Assembly (NCBI RefSeq): GCF_013466985.1
Contig: NZ_CP059164.1
Coordinates: forward strand, 1-64,000
Source of the DNA: Nocardioides ungokensis
GTDB taxonomy: Bacteria; Actinomycetota; Actinomycetes; Propionibacteriales; Nocardioidaceae
DNA length: 64,000 nucleotides
Direction: 5' to 3'
A program made the translations under genes and the position numbers. Positions 1-13,413 of this stretch are shown piece by piece (the first letter of the stretch is position 1; every line of letters starts with the position of its first letter). Below the pieces are notes generated by a model. That model did no database searches. It was given only the letters and a program-made list of their open reading frames with translations, and was not told where the DNA came from.

Positions 1-99
1 CCAGAGTGATGCCCGGTTCCGCTGCGAGCGGGCCGACCGGGCAGCGACGATGGGGCTTCGACGACCGCGCACGACCACCGGAAGCGAGGCGGGAACCCC

Positions 100-1545
100 G
101 TGGAGCAGAGCACCTCGGACCTCAATGTCGCCTGGCGAGGCGTCGTCGACGACCTGCAGCCCAACCAGCGCGCCTGGCTCCGCGCCAGCGAGCCGGTCAC
201 GCTGCACGAGAGCACCGCGATCATCGCGGTGCCCAACGACTTCACCCGAACCCAGCTCGAGGGCCGGCTGCGTGGCCAGCTCGAGGACGCGCTGACCGTC
301 GCGTTCGGCCGCGAGATCCGGATCGCGGTCACGGTCAATGCGCAGCTCGACGAGCAGGCCCACGTCGAGAGCGCACCCGAACCTGTCGACACAGTGACAA
401 GTCGAGAGATCGACATGTCGACAAATGTGGTCGAGCCGCCCGTCCCGATCCAGCAGCCCCGCCCGACGGCCGATCCGGTCGACTCGCTCCCGCGCCCGAC
501 GGCCCTCGAGACCCGGCTCAACCCCAAGTACACCTTCGAGACCTTCGTCATCGGCTCGTCCAACCGGTTCCCGCACGCCGCGGCCGTCGCCGTCGCCGAG
601 GCCCCGGGCAAGGCGTACAACCCGCTGCTCGTCTACGGCGACTCCGGGCTGGGCAAGACCCACCTGCTCCACGCGATCGGCCACTACGTGCGCAGCCTCT
701 ACAGCGGGGCCAAGGTGCGCTACGTGTCGAGCGAGGAGTTCACCAACGAGTTCATCAACGCGATCCGCGACGACCGGCAGGACCGGTTCAAGCGCCGGTA
801 CCGCGATGTCGACGTGCTGCTGATCGACGACATCCAGTTCCTGGAGGGGAAGACCCAGACCCAGGAGGAGTTCTTCCACACCTTCAACACGCTCCACAAC
901 GCCAACAAGCAGATCGTGCTCACCTCCGACCGCGCGCCCAAGCGCCTCGAGGCGCTCGAGGACCGGCTGCGCAACCGCTTCGAGTGGGGGCTGATCACCG
1001 ACGTCCAGCCCCCGGACCTCGAGACCCGCATCGCGATCCTGCGCAAGAAGGCGGCGATGGACCGGCTGACCGCGCCGCCGGACGTGCTGGAGTTCATCGC
1101 CTCCAAGATCCAGACCAACATCCGCGAGCTCGAGGGGGCGCTGATCCGGGTCACGGCCTTCGCCAACCTCAACCGCCAGGAGGTCGACATGACCCTGGCC
1201 GAGATCGTGCTGAAGGACCTGATCCCCGAGGGCGGTGAGCCCGAGATCACCGCGGCGCTCATCATCGCCCAGACCGCGGCCTACTTCGGCCTCGCGATCG
1301 AGGAGCTCACCGGCCCCAGCCGCGGCCGGCACCTGGTGATGGCGCGCCAGATCGCGATGTACCTGTGCCGCGAGCTCACCGACCTCTCGCTGCCCAAGAT
1401 CGGCGCCCAGTTCGGCAACCGCGACCACACGACCGTGATGTACGCCGACCGCAAGATCAACCAGCTGCTCGCCGAGCGCCGCGCGGTCTTCAACCAGGTC
1501 TCCGAGCTCACCAACCGGATCAAGCTGCAGGCCCGCCAGTCCTGA
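100..1545 (+). CDS. dnaA: Chromosomal replication initiator protein DnaA
   Basis: AAA+ ATPase that binds DnaA boxes and opens oriC. The 481-residue product has an N-terminal helicase-loading domain, a variable linker to about residue 130, then the ATPase core. Walker A (GDSGLGKT) starts near residue 180, Walker B (LLIDDIQ) lies near 241, and the C-terminal helix-turn-helix signature ([12 protein letters not shown]) lies near 437-448. The GTG at 100 fits the conserved N-terminus ([11 protein letters not shown]). It is the first gene of the dnaA-dnaN-gnd-recF-gyrB-gyrA series, which is normal for Actinobacteria. Only 99 bases upstream are present, so its promoter and the usual divergent rpmH are outside the window. 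Confidence 0.97.
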   Translation: MEQSTSDLNVAWRGVVDDLQPNQRAWLRASEPVTLHESTAIIAVPNDFTRTQLEGRLRGQLEDALTVAFGREIRIAVTVNAQLDEQAHVESAPEPVDTVTSREIDMSTNVVEPPVPIQQPRPTADPVDSLPRPTALETRLNPKYTFETFVIGSSNRFPHAAAVAVAEAPGKAYNPLLVYGDSGLGKTHLLHAIGHYVRSLYSGAKVRYVSSEEFTNEFINAIRDDRQDRFKRRYRDVDVLLIDDIQFLEGKTQTQEEFFHTFNTLHNANKQIVLTSDRAPKRLEALEDRLRNRFEWGLITDVQPPDLETRIAILRKKAAMDRLTAPPDVLEFIASKIQTNIRELEGALIRVTAFANLNRQEVDMTLAEIVLKDLIPEGGEPEITAALIIAQTAAYFGLAIEELTGPSRGRHLVMARQIAMYLCRELTDLSLPKIGAQFGNRDHTTVMYADRKINQLLAERRAVFNQVSELTNRIKLQARQS

Positions 1546-1606
1546 TCCGACCAGATTCCGTCGAAATGGCTCACCAGAAACGAATCTGGGGGCCCTGAGC
1601 CCCCCG

Positions 1607-1633
1607 CGACGCCCGGCACCATGCCGGGCGTCG
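1607..1633 (+). terminator. dnaA terminator hairpin
   Basis: A perfect 12-bp stem (1607-1618 with 1622-1633) closes a 3-base loop about 60 bases after the dnaA stop. It is followed by a T-containing stretch, as in an intrinsic terminator. It separates dnaA transcription from the putative origin downstream. Confidence 0.7.
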
Positions 1634-1639
1634 CTCTCA

Positions 1640-2100
1640 TTTCGGTTTCTGACGAGCCATTTTTCGTCCTCGAACGACTTCCCCGGCCCTGTGGAGGAAA
1701 TGTGCGTCGGGAGGGTCGCTCTCGGGAGTGGCTGTGGAGAACTGAGCCGGCGAACTCGACGGCCGTCGCCCGATCCACATGAACGTGTCATTCGTACCCT
1801 GCCGACTGCACACCCCCTGTGCACGGAAATTCGGCCGCTGACCTGCACGAACGGGAGTTCTCCACAGTTTCCACCAATGCTGTGACTCCCACGTACCTCC
1901 AGACAGATCGATCCTCCGTAAACATCCATTCGGGCCCCGACCTGGGGACAAACCCCCGGCCCGACCCGCTCCGACACTTCCTCCGAACGGGGCAAACCAC
2001 ACCGAACCTCCCGCGCGACGTCGGCGCATGGCAGGATTCACCTCCCAGACCTGGCCCCCACGACGCACCGCGTTGTGATTCACCGACCCGAAGGAACACT
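1640..2100. other. Putative oriC, dnaA-dnaN intergenic region
   Basis: The roughly 560-base gap between dnaA and dnaN holds no convincing gene and is where oriC lies in most Actinobacteria. DnaA-box-like nonamers (consensus TTGTCCACA) are TGTGGAGGA at 1690-1698, TGTGGAGAA at 1733-1741, CGATCCACA at 1771-1779, TTCTCCACA at 1858-1866 and TGGGGACAA at 1943-1951. None matches the consensus perfectly. The origin call rests on position plus these imperfect boxes. A denser cluster occurs at 22.4-22.7 kb. Confidence 0.6.
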
Positions 2101-2104
2101 CACC

Positions 2105-3244
2105 GTGAAGTTCCGCGTCGATCGCGACGTGCTCGCCGATGCCGTTGCCTGGGCTGCCCGCAGCCTCCCGGTCCGTCCGAGCGTGCCGGTGCTGGCCGGA
2201 CTGCTCATCGATGCCAGTGACGAGGGTCTCGTCCTGTCGACCTTCGACTACGAGACCTCCGCCCGGGCGACCCTCAAGGCCGAGGTCAGCGACGAGGGCC
2301 GGGCCCTGGTCAGCGGCCGCCTGCTCGCCGACATCTGCCGCAGCCTGCCCGCCAAGCCGGTCGAGATGGTGCTGGACGGCTCCCGCGTCTCGCTGACCTG
2401 CGGCTCCGCCCGGTTCAGCCTGCAGACGATGCCGGTCGACGACTACCCCACGCTTCCCGAGATGCCGGCCGCCACGGGCACGGTGCAGAGCGACCAGTTC
2501 GCCCATGCCGTTGCCCAGGCCGTGACCGCGGCCGGCCGCGACGACATGCTCCCGGTGCTGACCGGTGTCCGCATCGAGATCGAGGGCTCGACCATCTCGC
2601 TGCTCGCCACCGACCGCTTCCGGCTCTCCCACCGTGAGCTCGGCTGGGACCCGCGGACCCCCGACGAGTCCCTGGCTGCGCTGGTGCCCGCCAAGGTCCT
2701 CGGTGACACCGCCAAGTCGCTCACCGCCGGCAGCGAGGTGACCATCGCCCTGGCCGCCTCCGGCACCGGCGAGGGCATCATCGGCTTCGAGGGCGCCGCG
2801 CCCGGCGGCGTACGACGCACCACGACCCGCCTCCTCGACGGCGAGTTCCCCAAGGTGCGCAGCCTCTTCCCCCACGAGCACCAGACCGTCGCCAAGGTCG
2901 ACAAGGCGGCGCTCATCGAGTCGGTCAAGCGCGTCTCGCTCGTGGCCGAGCGCAACACCGCGGTCCAGCTTGCCTTCAGCGACGGGGTGCTGACGCTCGA
3001 CGCCGGATCGGGCGACGAGGCGCAGGCCTCGGAGTCGATCGAGGCGACCATCGACGGCGAGGACATCACCACGGGCTTCAACCCGCAGTTCCTGCTCGAC
3101 GGCCTCGGCGCGATCGACCAGCCCGTGGTGGAGCTCGCGTTCACGCAGGCCTCGAAGCCCGTGGTGCTCAGCGGCTCGGTGGGTGACGACGCCGAGGCGT
3201 CGCCGTTCCGCTACCTGCTGATGCCGCGGCGCCTGCTCTCCTGA
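2105..3244 (+). CDS. dnaN: DNA polymerase III sliding clamp, beta subunit
   Basis: Ring-shaped processivity clamp that tethers DNA polymerase III to DNA. The product is 379 residues, normal for the family, and is made of three repeated clamp folds; LLATDRFRLS in the second domain is typical. The C-terminus (YLLMPRRLLS) matches the conserved end of actinobacterial clamps. I chose GTG 2105 (KFRVDRDVLADAV) rather than the in-frame GTG at 2075, because AAGGAA at 2091-2096 is well spaced for it and the clamp alignment begins there. Confidence 0.95.
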   Translation: MKFRVDRDVLADAVAWAARSLPVRPSVPVLAGLLIDASDEGLVLSTFDYETSARATLKAEVSDEGRALVSGRLLADICRSLPAKPVEMVLDGSRVSLTCGSARFSLQTMPVDDYPTLPEMPAATGTVQSDQFAHAVAQAVTAAGRDDMLPVLTGVRIEIEGSTISLLATDRFRLSHRELGWDPRTPDESLAALVPAKVLGDTAKSLTAGSEVTIALAASGTGEGIIGFEGAAPGGVRRTTTRLLDGEFPKVRSLFPHEHQTVAKVDKAALIESVKRVSLVAERNTAVQLAFSDGVLTLDAGSGDEAQASESIEATIDGEDITTGFNPQFLLDGLGAIDQPVVELAFTQASKPVVLSGSVGDDAEASPFRYLLMPRRLLS

Positions 3245-3245
3245 G

Positions 3246-3272
3246 CGCCGCCCGGCATCCCGCCTGGCGGCG
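3246..3272 (+). terminator. Possible dnaN terminator
   Basis: Arms CGCCGCC (3246-3252) and GGCGGCG (3266-3272) flank a 13-base loop directly after the dnaN stop, followed by TTCTCGTC. The stem is GC-rich with a weak U tract, so this is tentative. Confidence 0.4.
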
Positions 3273-3358
3273 TTCTCGTCGCTCGACGGCCAAACCCGGG
3301 CCGCCTTCGCTCCTCGGCCTTGCCAGACGGGCGCCGACCGCCGCTCACCATCGACCCT

Positions 3359-3364
3359 TAGGCT
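3359..3364 (+). promoter_or_regulatory. -10 element of a leaderless gnd promoter
   Basis: TAGGCT ends 6 bases before the gnd ATG, so transcription would begin at or next to the start codon. No Shine-Dalgarno sequence is visible. The -35 region is poor. The same arrangement recurs at several other starts in the window. Confidence 0.45.
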
Positions 3365-3370
3365 CTTCGC

Positions 3371-4294
3371 ATGGAACTTGGACTTGTTGGGCTCGGCAAG
3401 ATGGGCGGGAACATGCGCACCCGCCTGCGCGAGGCCGGGCACACCGTCGTGGGGTACGACCGCAACGCGGACGTGGCCGACGTCGCCAGCCTGGAGGAGA
3501 TGGTGGCGCAGCTGCCCTCGCCCCGGGTGGTGTGGGTCATGGTCCCGGCCGGCGACCCGACGCGCGAGACCATCGCGGCGCTCGGCGACCTGCTCGGCGA
3601 GGGTGACCTCGTCGTCGACGGCGGCAACTCCCGCTGGACCGACGACCAGGCGAACGCCGAGCTGCTCTCGGGCAAGGGTGTCGGCTTCGTCGACTGCGGC
3701 GTCTCCGGCGGGGTCTGGGGCCTGAAGAACGGCTACGCGCTCATGTGCGGCGGCTCCGACGAGGACGTCGCCAAGGTCCAGCCGGCCTTCGACGCGCTCA
3801 AGCCCGAGGGCGACTCCGGCTTCGTCCACGCCGGCACGGCGCCGGGCGCCGGCCACTTCGCCAAGATGGTCCACAACGGCATCGAGTACGCCATCATGCA
3901 GGCCTACGCGGAGGGCTTCGAGCTGCTCGAGAAGGTCGACCTGGTCGACAACGTCGTGGACGTCTTCGACTCCTGGCGCGAGGGCACCGTCATCCGCTCC
4001 TGGCTCCTCGACCTCCTCGTCGCCGCGCTGCGCGAGGACACCCACCTCGACAAGCTCGCCGGCTACGCCGAGGACTCCGGTGAGGGCCGCTGGACCGTCG
4101 AGGCCGCGATCGACAACGCCGTCCCGCTCAACGTGATCACCGCGTCGCTCTTCGCGCGCTTCGCCTCGCGCCAGGACGAGAGCCCCGCCATGAAGGCGAT
4201 CGCCGCCATGCGCAACCAGTTCGGCGGCCACGCGACCCGCACCGCGCCGCCGGCCGGCGGCGACGCGGGCGCCGGCGACTCCCCGGGTGACTAG
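3371..4294 (+). CDS. gnd: 6-phosphogluconate dehydrogenase, decarboxylating (short form)
   Basis: Oxidises 6-phosphogluconate to ribulose 5-phosphate with loss of CO2 in the pentose phosphate pathway. The 307-residue product is the short (about 300-residue) class rather than the 470-residue enterobacterial form. It starts with the dinucleotide-binding motif GLGKMGGNM. It then shows the substrate motifs DGGNSRW (about 78-84) and CGVSGGVWG (about 105-113), and the catalytic-region KMVHNGIEY near 165-173. The gnd gene between dnaN and recF is a conserved actinobacterial arrangement. The C-terminal 15 residues are Gly/Pro-rich and probably disordered. Confidence 0.92.
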   Translation: MELGLVGLGKMGGNMRTRLREAGHTVVGYDRNADVADVASLEEMVAQLPSPRVVWVMVPAGDPTRETIAALGDLLGEGDLVVDGGNSRWTDDQANAELLSGKGVGFVDCGVSGGVWGLKNGYALMCGGSDEDVAKVQPAFDALKPEGDSGFVHAGTAPGAGHFAKMVHNGIEYAIMQAYAEGFELLEKVDLVDNVVDVFDSWREGTVIRSWLLDLLVAALREDTHLDKLAGYAEDSGEGRWTVEAAIDNAVPLNVITASLFARFASRQDESPAMKAIAAMRNQFGGHATRTAPPAGGDAGAGDSPGD

Positions 4295-4303
4295 GGGAGC
4301 TCG

Positions 4304-5494
4304 TTGTACGTCTCCCACCTCGTCCTGCACGACTTCCGTTCGTACGCCGCCGCCGACGTCCGGCTCGAGCCGGGTGTCACCGCGTTCATCGGTCGCAACG
4401 GGCAGGGCAAGACCAACCTGGTGGAGGCGATCGACTACCTCTCCCGGCTCTCCTCGCACCGGGTCGCGACCGATGCGCCGCTGGTCCGGGCCGGTGCCGA
4501 GCAGGCCGTGGTGCGCGCCGCGGTCGTCCGGGACGGACGTACGGCGGTGCTCGAGGTGGAGCTCAACCCCGGCCGCTCGAACCGGGCCCGGGTCAACAAG
4601 TCGCCGCTCCCCCGCGCCCGCGAGCTGGTCGGCCTGGTGCGGACAGTGGTGTTCTCCCCCGAGGACCTCACCCTGGTCAAGGGTGACCCCTCGGACCGGC
4701 GCCGCTTCCTCGACGACCTGCTGGTGCTGCGCTCCCCCCGCCTCGCCGGCGTCCGCGCGGACTACGACCGCGTGCTGCGGCAGCGGAACTCGCTGCTGAA
4801 GACGGCCGGCGCCGCCCGCCGCGGCAGCTCGTCACAGGAGTCGGCGCTCGCCACGCTCGGGGTGTGGGACGCCCACCTGGCCCGCACCGGCGCGGAGCTG
4901 CTCGGCGAGCGGCTCGCGCTGACCGAGGCCCTGCGTCCCTACGTCGGCAAGGCCTACGAGACCGTGGCCCGGGGCGCCTCGCGCGACGACGCCGAGATCG
5001 CCTACAAGCCGTCCTTCGAGCTGCCCTCCCCCGGCGAGCACGGGGCACCGGACCGCGCGAGGCTCACCGACGCGCTGCTCGCCGAGGTGGAGCGGCGCCG
5101 CGGCGACGAGCTCGACCGCGGCGTCTCGCTGGTGGGGCCGCACCGCGACGACCTGGTGCTCACCCTGGGCCAGGGGGCCGCGGAGACCGGGGGCACCCGG
5201 CTGCCGGTCAAGGGCTACGCCTCGCACGGTGAGTCGTGGTCCTTCGCGCTCGCGCTGCGACTGGCGTCGTACGACCTGCTCCGGGCCGACGGGGACGACC
5301 CCATCCTCATCCTCGACGACGTGTTCGCCGAGCTGGACAGCGAACGCCGGGCCCAGCTCGCCGACCTGGTCGCCGGGGCCGAGCAGGTGCTGGTCACCGC
5401 GGCGGTGGGGGCCGACGTGCCGCCGGCGCTGGCGGGGGCGCGCTTCGTGGTCGCGAACGGCGAGGTCCGCAGGGCAGCCGACGATGAGCGGTGA
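4304..5494 (+). CDS. recF: DNA replication and repair protein RecF
   Basis: SMC-like ATPase that helps load RecA at single-strand gaps with RecO and RecR. The 396-residue product has Walker [10 protein letters not shown] near residue 30 and the ABC-signature/Walker B region [15 protein letters not shown] near 330-344. It starts at TTG 4304, nine bases after the gnd stop, with GGGGAG in the gap as ribosome binding site. The N-terminus [13 protein letters not shown] matches RecF. Its 3' end overlaps the DUF721 gene by 11 bases, implying translational coupling. Confidence 0.94.
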   Translation: MYVSHLVLHDFRSYAAADVRLEPGVTAFIGRNGQGKTNLVEAIDYLSRLSSHRVATDAPLVRAGAEQAVVRAAVVRDGRTAVLEVELNPGRSNRARVNKSPLPRARELVGLVRTVVFSPEDLTLVKGDPSDRRRFLDDLLVLRSPRLAGVRADYDRVLRQRNSLLKTAGAARRGSSSQESALATLGVWDAHLARTGAELLGERLALTEALRPYVGKAYETVARGASRDDAEIAYKPSFELPSPGEHGAPDRARLTDALLAEVERRRGDELDRGVSLVGPHRDDLVLTLGQGAAETGGTRLPVKGYASHGESWSFALALRLASYDLLRADGDDPILILDDVFAELDSERRAQLADLVAGAEQVLVTAAVGADVPPALAGARFVVANGEVRRAADDER

Positions 5495-6107
5495 CTCCGA
5501 GCTCCCCGACTCCCCCGGCGAGAGGGTGCTGCCCGAGACGGCCCCGGACGAGCCGGCCGCCGACCAGGCCGAAGCCGACCAGGCCGAAGCCGACCGGGCC
5601 GACCTCGACCACCACGACGACGGCCTGGACCTCGCCCGGGCGCTGACCCGGGCGACCGCGCGGGCGGGCGGGCTGCCCGCCCGCGGCCGAAGCGGCAAGC
5701 GGCCCCGGCGGCCGACGTCGTCGCGGGTGTCCGGCGCGCACCCCGACGACAGGGACCCGCAGCTGCTCGACAGCGTGGTGAACAGGCTGGTCGACGACCA
5801 CGGCTGGGACGTCGACCTGCGCGTCCACGGCGTCTTCGGCCGCTGGCAGGAGCTGGTCGGCGCGGACGTGGCGCAGCACTGCACGCCCGAGTCGTTCGCC
5901 GACGGCAAGCTCGTGGTGCGCACCGACTCCACGGCGTGGGCCACCCAGCTGCGCCTGCTCGCTCCCACGATCGTGCGCCGCCTCAACCAGGAGCTCGGGC
6001 ACGGAACCGTGGCCCTGATCGACGTGCTCGGGCCGCACCTGCCCACGTGGAAGAAGGGCCCCCGCTCGGCCCGGGACGGGCGCGGCCCCCGGGACACCTA
6101 CGGCTGA
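5484..6107 (+). CDS. DUF721 (DciA-like) protein
   Basis: A 207-residue protein of the DUF721 family that conventionally follows recF in Actinobacteria. Distant relatives (DciA) load the replicative helicase. The first 85 residues are acidic and then basic low-complexity sequence. The conserved domain occupies about 95-190 ([20 protein letters not shown] followed by [15 protein letters not shown]). The ATG at 5484 overlaps the recF stop by 11 bases. A helicase-loading role is an inference from the family. Confidence 0.85.
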   Translation: MSGDSELPDSPGERVLPETAPDEPAADQAEADQAEADRADLDHHDDGLDLARALTRATARAGGLPARGRSGKRPRRPTSSRVSGAHPDDRDPQLLDSVVNRLVDDHGWDVDLRVHGVFGRWQELVGADVAQHCTPESFADGKLVVRTDSTAWATQLRLLAPTIVRRLNQELGHGTVALIDVLGPHLPTWKKGPRSARDGRGPRDTYG

Positions 6108-6275
6108 GGTCGCCCGCTCGCCGACCCGTCTCCGAGGCGTCGCCACGAGACGATCTGGGAGCCCCGTCGATGTATGGGGACCCATCCGCACCCCTCCACG
6201 GGCGCATGAGAGGCCCTCACGAGCCGCTCAGGGGCATCTTTTGCCCGCCGTCACCCCCAGCCTGAGGGTCGGTAC

Positions 6276-6304
6276 GTGGCATAAGGCGCTGTGGCCGGTA
6301 TCAT
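6276..6304 (+). promoter_or_regulatory. Candidate gyrB promoter
   Basis: GTGGCA (6276-6281, 4/6 match to TTGACA), a 17-base spacer and TATCAT (6299-6304) lie about 100 bases upstream of gyrB. The surrounding 292-base gap between DUF721 and gyrB contains no other supportable gene. Confidence 0.5.
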
Positions 6305-6399
6305 GGCTCAAGGGTCGCCGGCTCCTTCGCTGCGGCGGCCTTCTGTGTGTCATCGCCACCTGCGCACCGCGCGGGATGGCCATTCGTGAAGAGGTGTGT

Positions 6400-8553
<2,154 letters not shown>

Positions 8554-8617
8554 GTGTCTAGCGAAATTCCTAGATTCGAGTAGAACCCACCAGAGAGCCT
8601 GAGAGAAGCCCAGAGAC

Positions 8618-11343
<2,726 letters not shown>

Positions 11344-11344
<1 letters not shown>

Positions 11345-11910
11345 TGACGGAACGACCCGTCGAGCGAACCTCCACCCGCACTGCCCGTGAACGGCCCCGC
11401 GACGAGGGGACCGCGGCCCGGACTCCCATCGGCGAGCGGATCTCGGCCAAGCTGGGCAACGCGGCCGACGAGCACCGCGCCAATGCCAACCCCGACTCGC
11501 GCGCCGCGGTCAAGAAGGCCGCGGCCGGCGGGCGTCCCCCGCGTCGGGCACGGCTGCGGCTGAGCCGGGTCGACCCGTGGTCGGTGATGAAGACTGCGTT
11601 CCTGCTCTCGATCGCCTTCGGTGTCGTGACGGTCGTGTCGGTGCTGATGGTCTGGTCGGTGCTCGGCGCCGCCGGCGTCTGGGACTCGATCAACCAGACC
11701 GTCCAGGACGTCGTCGGCGGCCAGGACTCCTCGGGCTTCGACGTGCAGAACTACCTCGGCACCTCGCGGGTCCTCGGCTTCACGATGGTCGTGGCGGTCG
11801 TCGACGTGCTGCTGCTCACGGCGATCGCGACGCTGGGAGCGTTCCTCTACAACATGGCCGCGGCGCTGCTCGGCGGCATCGAGGTCACCCTCGCGGAGGA
11901 CGAGCGCTGA
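11344..11910 (+). CDS. DUF3566 transmembrane protein
   Basis: A 188-residue membrane protein of the DUF3566 family, the usual gene after gyrA in Actinobacteria. About 75 residues of basic, low-complexity cytoplasmic N-terminus precede the conserved LRLSRVDPWSVMK. Two hydrophobic segments follow at about 85-110 and 140-170, with an extracytoplasmic loop between them and a conserved VTLAED at the end. The start overlaps the gyrA stop. The molecular role is unknown. Confidence 0.88.
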
Positions 11911-12034
11911 GGTCCCCGGCGCCCTTCGCGGGGGTGCTGATCCCGTTTTGTCCGGCCGCTTCGCCGTGGGGTAATGTCCCCCTCGGTCGCTGGCCGACCA
12001 CCCCCCTGGCGCAGGCTCTGCCTGGTCCAGACCC

Positions 12035-12111
12035 GGGCCTATAGCTCAGACGGTTAGAGCGCTTCCCTGATAAGGAAGAGGTCACAGGTTCAAGTCCTGT
12101 TAGGCCCACCA
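12035..12111 (+). tRNA. tRNA-Ile (GAT)
   Basis: The acceptor stem GGGCCTA (12035-12041) pairs with TAGGCCC (12101-12107). The anticodon loop CTGATAA gives anticodon GAT, the T-arm is GTTCAAG-type, and the CCA end is encoded (12109-12111). It is found after gyrA/DUF3566, as in related genomes. Confidence 0.95.
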
Positions 12112-12174
12112 GCACAGCTCGACGCACCGCGCCTGCCGACCCGGGCAGGCGGCCCCGAGATCGTGGGAGTCACC

Positions 12175-12300
12175 ATGAAGAAGCTGATCCTGATCCTGCT
12201 CGCGGCCGCCGGTGCCGTGATCGCCAAGAAGAAGATCGACGAGGGCCGCTCCGAGCAGGCCCTGTGGGCAGAGGCCACCGACAACGTCGAGCGCAGCTGA
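12175..12300 (+). CDS. DLW-39 family small protein
   Basis: A 41-residue protein ([20 protein letters not shown] at the N-terminus) with one hydrophobic helix, a KKK boundary and the family's conserved [10 protein letters not shown]-terminus. This tiny family is characteristically encoded between the tRNA-Ile and tRNA-Ala genes near gyrA in Actinobacteria, exactly as here. Its function is unknown; it is probably a single-pass membrane peptide. GGGAG at 12165-12169 is a plausible ribosome binding site. Confidence 0.8.
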   Translation: MKKLILILLAAAGAVIAKKKIDEGRSEQALWAEATDNVERS

Positions 12301-12344
12301 CCTTCTCCTCACCGGTGGTCGAGCCGCGCGCTAGACCACCCCAG

Positions 12345-12417
12345 GGGGCCTTGGCGCAATTGGTAGCGCACCTGCTTTGCAAGCAGGGGGTTAGGGGTTC
12401 GAGTCCCCTAGGCTCCA
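12345..12417 (+). tRNA. tRNA-Ala (TGC)
   Basis: The full cloverleaf folds in 73 bases: acceptor GGGGCCT/AGGCTCC, D-stem GCGC/GCGC, anticodon stem CCTGC/GCAGG with loop TTTGCAA (anticodon TGC), T-stem AGGGG/CCCCT and discriminator A. CCA is not encoded. Confidence 0.95.
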
Positions 12418-12439
12418 CTCTTCGTCTCGCCGTGTCGGC

Positions 12440-12522
12440 GGGGCCTTGGCGCAATTGGTAGCGGCTCTGCCGTTCCTGGGCTTTGCAAGCATGGGTCAGG
12501 GGTTCGAGTCCCCTAGGCTCCA
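12440..12522 (+). pseudogene. Degenerate tandem tRNA-Ala copy
   Basis: This is an 83-base near-copy of the adjacent tRNA-Ala. The first 27 bases (acceptor 5' strand and most of the D-arm), the TTTGCAA anticodon loop and the last 30 bases (T-arm and acceptor 3' strand) are identical. The junction between the D-stem and the anticodon carries about 10 extra bases, the D-stem has a GCGC/GCGG mismatch, and the anticodon stem contains a mismatch and wobble pairs. It probably does not give a functional tRNA. Confidence 0.7.
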
Positions 12523-12642
12523 CTCCTTCCGCCGACGCCCTCCACGGTTCTGGCCGCACATCCGAAGTTCGACTCCCGGTGGGGTTCGATGACCAGTAGC
12601 CTCCTCCCCCGGTGCACACGCGGGACGAGGGAGGTACGTGCA

Positions 12643-13371
12643 GTGCAGGTGGTGACGAGCGCCGATCGACCGGACCTGGAGGACGAGGTCCGCGAGGCGT
12701 TCCGGGAGCGGTGGCCGGAGTTCATCTTCCACGGGGAGGCGGGTCCGGAATACCTCCCCCGCGTCTCGGAGTACTTCGGACACTTCGACATCCTGCTCCT
12801 CGACGAGGGCACGGTGGCCGCGGGTGGCTGGGGCGTCCCGTTCGCGTGGTCCGGCGACTTCGACGACCTCCCGGACGGCTACGACGGAGCGCTCGCACGG
12901 TCCGTGGCCGACCACGAGGCCGGACGACTCCCGTCCGCGCTGAGCTTCATGGCGGCCGCCGTGGCCCCGGCGTACGACAAGCAGGGTCTGGCCCAGCAGG
13001 TCCTCGCCGCCCTCGTGGCTCGCGCCGAGGAGCAGGGCATCGGCCAGGTGGTGGCGCCGCTGCGACCGACCTGGAAGCACCGCTACCCGCTGGCCACGAT
13101 GGCCGACTACGCCACCTGGGTGCGCGAGGACGGCCTGTCGATCGACCCGTGGATCCGCACCCACCAGCGCATGGGCGCCGCCGTGCTCGGGCCGGCGACC
13201 CGGTCGATGGTCATCAGCGGCACGGTCGCGGAGTGGGAGTCGTGGGCCGACATGGTCTTCCCGGTCAGCGGCCGCTACGTGGTGCCTGACGCGCTCAACA
13301 CGATCACGGTCGACCGCGACGCGGACCGGGCGACGTACGTCGAGGAGAACCTGTGGGTCCGGCACCGCTGA
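12643..13371 (+). CDS. GNAT-fold acetyltransferase-like protein
   Basis: The 242-residue protein resembles large GNAT-like actinobacterial proteins annotated as N-acetyltransferase. AVAPAYDKQGLAQQVLAALV near residues 108-127 looks like the acetyl-CoA-binding motif A (normally R/Q-x-x-G-x-G/A), here with QG-LAQ in place of the classic glycine pair. The substrate is unknown. I start at GTG 12643, with GGGAGG at 12629-12634 spaced 8 bases away. The gene stands alone between the tRNA cluster and a lipoprotein gene. Confidence 0.55.
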   Translation: MQVVTSADRPDLEDEVREAFRERWPEFIFHGEAGPEYLPRVSEYFGHFDILLLDEGTVAAGGWGVPFAWSGDFDDLPDGYDGALARSVADHEAGRLPSALSFMAAAVAPAYDKQGLAQQVLAALVARAEEQGIGQVVAPLRPTWKHRYPLATMADYATWVREDGLSIDPWIRTHQRMGAAVLGPATRSMVISGTVAEWESWADMVFPVSGRYVVPDALNTITVDRDADRATYVEENLWVRHR

Positions 13372-13413
13372 CCTGCCGCTAGCCGCCGTCACCGCCTTGG
13401 CACAATCGCCGCC

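Noticed and set aside
1637..4459. Very long open frame on the minus strand opposite dnaN and gnd
   Set aside because: It is antisense to two certain genes. The composition is low-complexity Arg/Gly/Ala as expected from GC-rich antisense frames, with no recognisable domain.
11914..11946. Terminator after the DUF3566 gene
   Set aside because: The GC-rich arms have a mismatch and uneven lengths. A TTTT follows, but the hairpin is too weak to call.
12440..12522. Intron-containing tRNA-Ala
   Set aside because: The insertion is only about 10 bases, too short for a group I intron, and the anticodon stem itself is mispaired, so degeneration is simpler.
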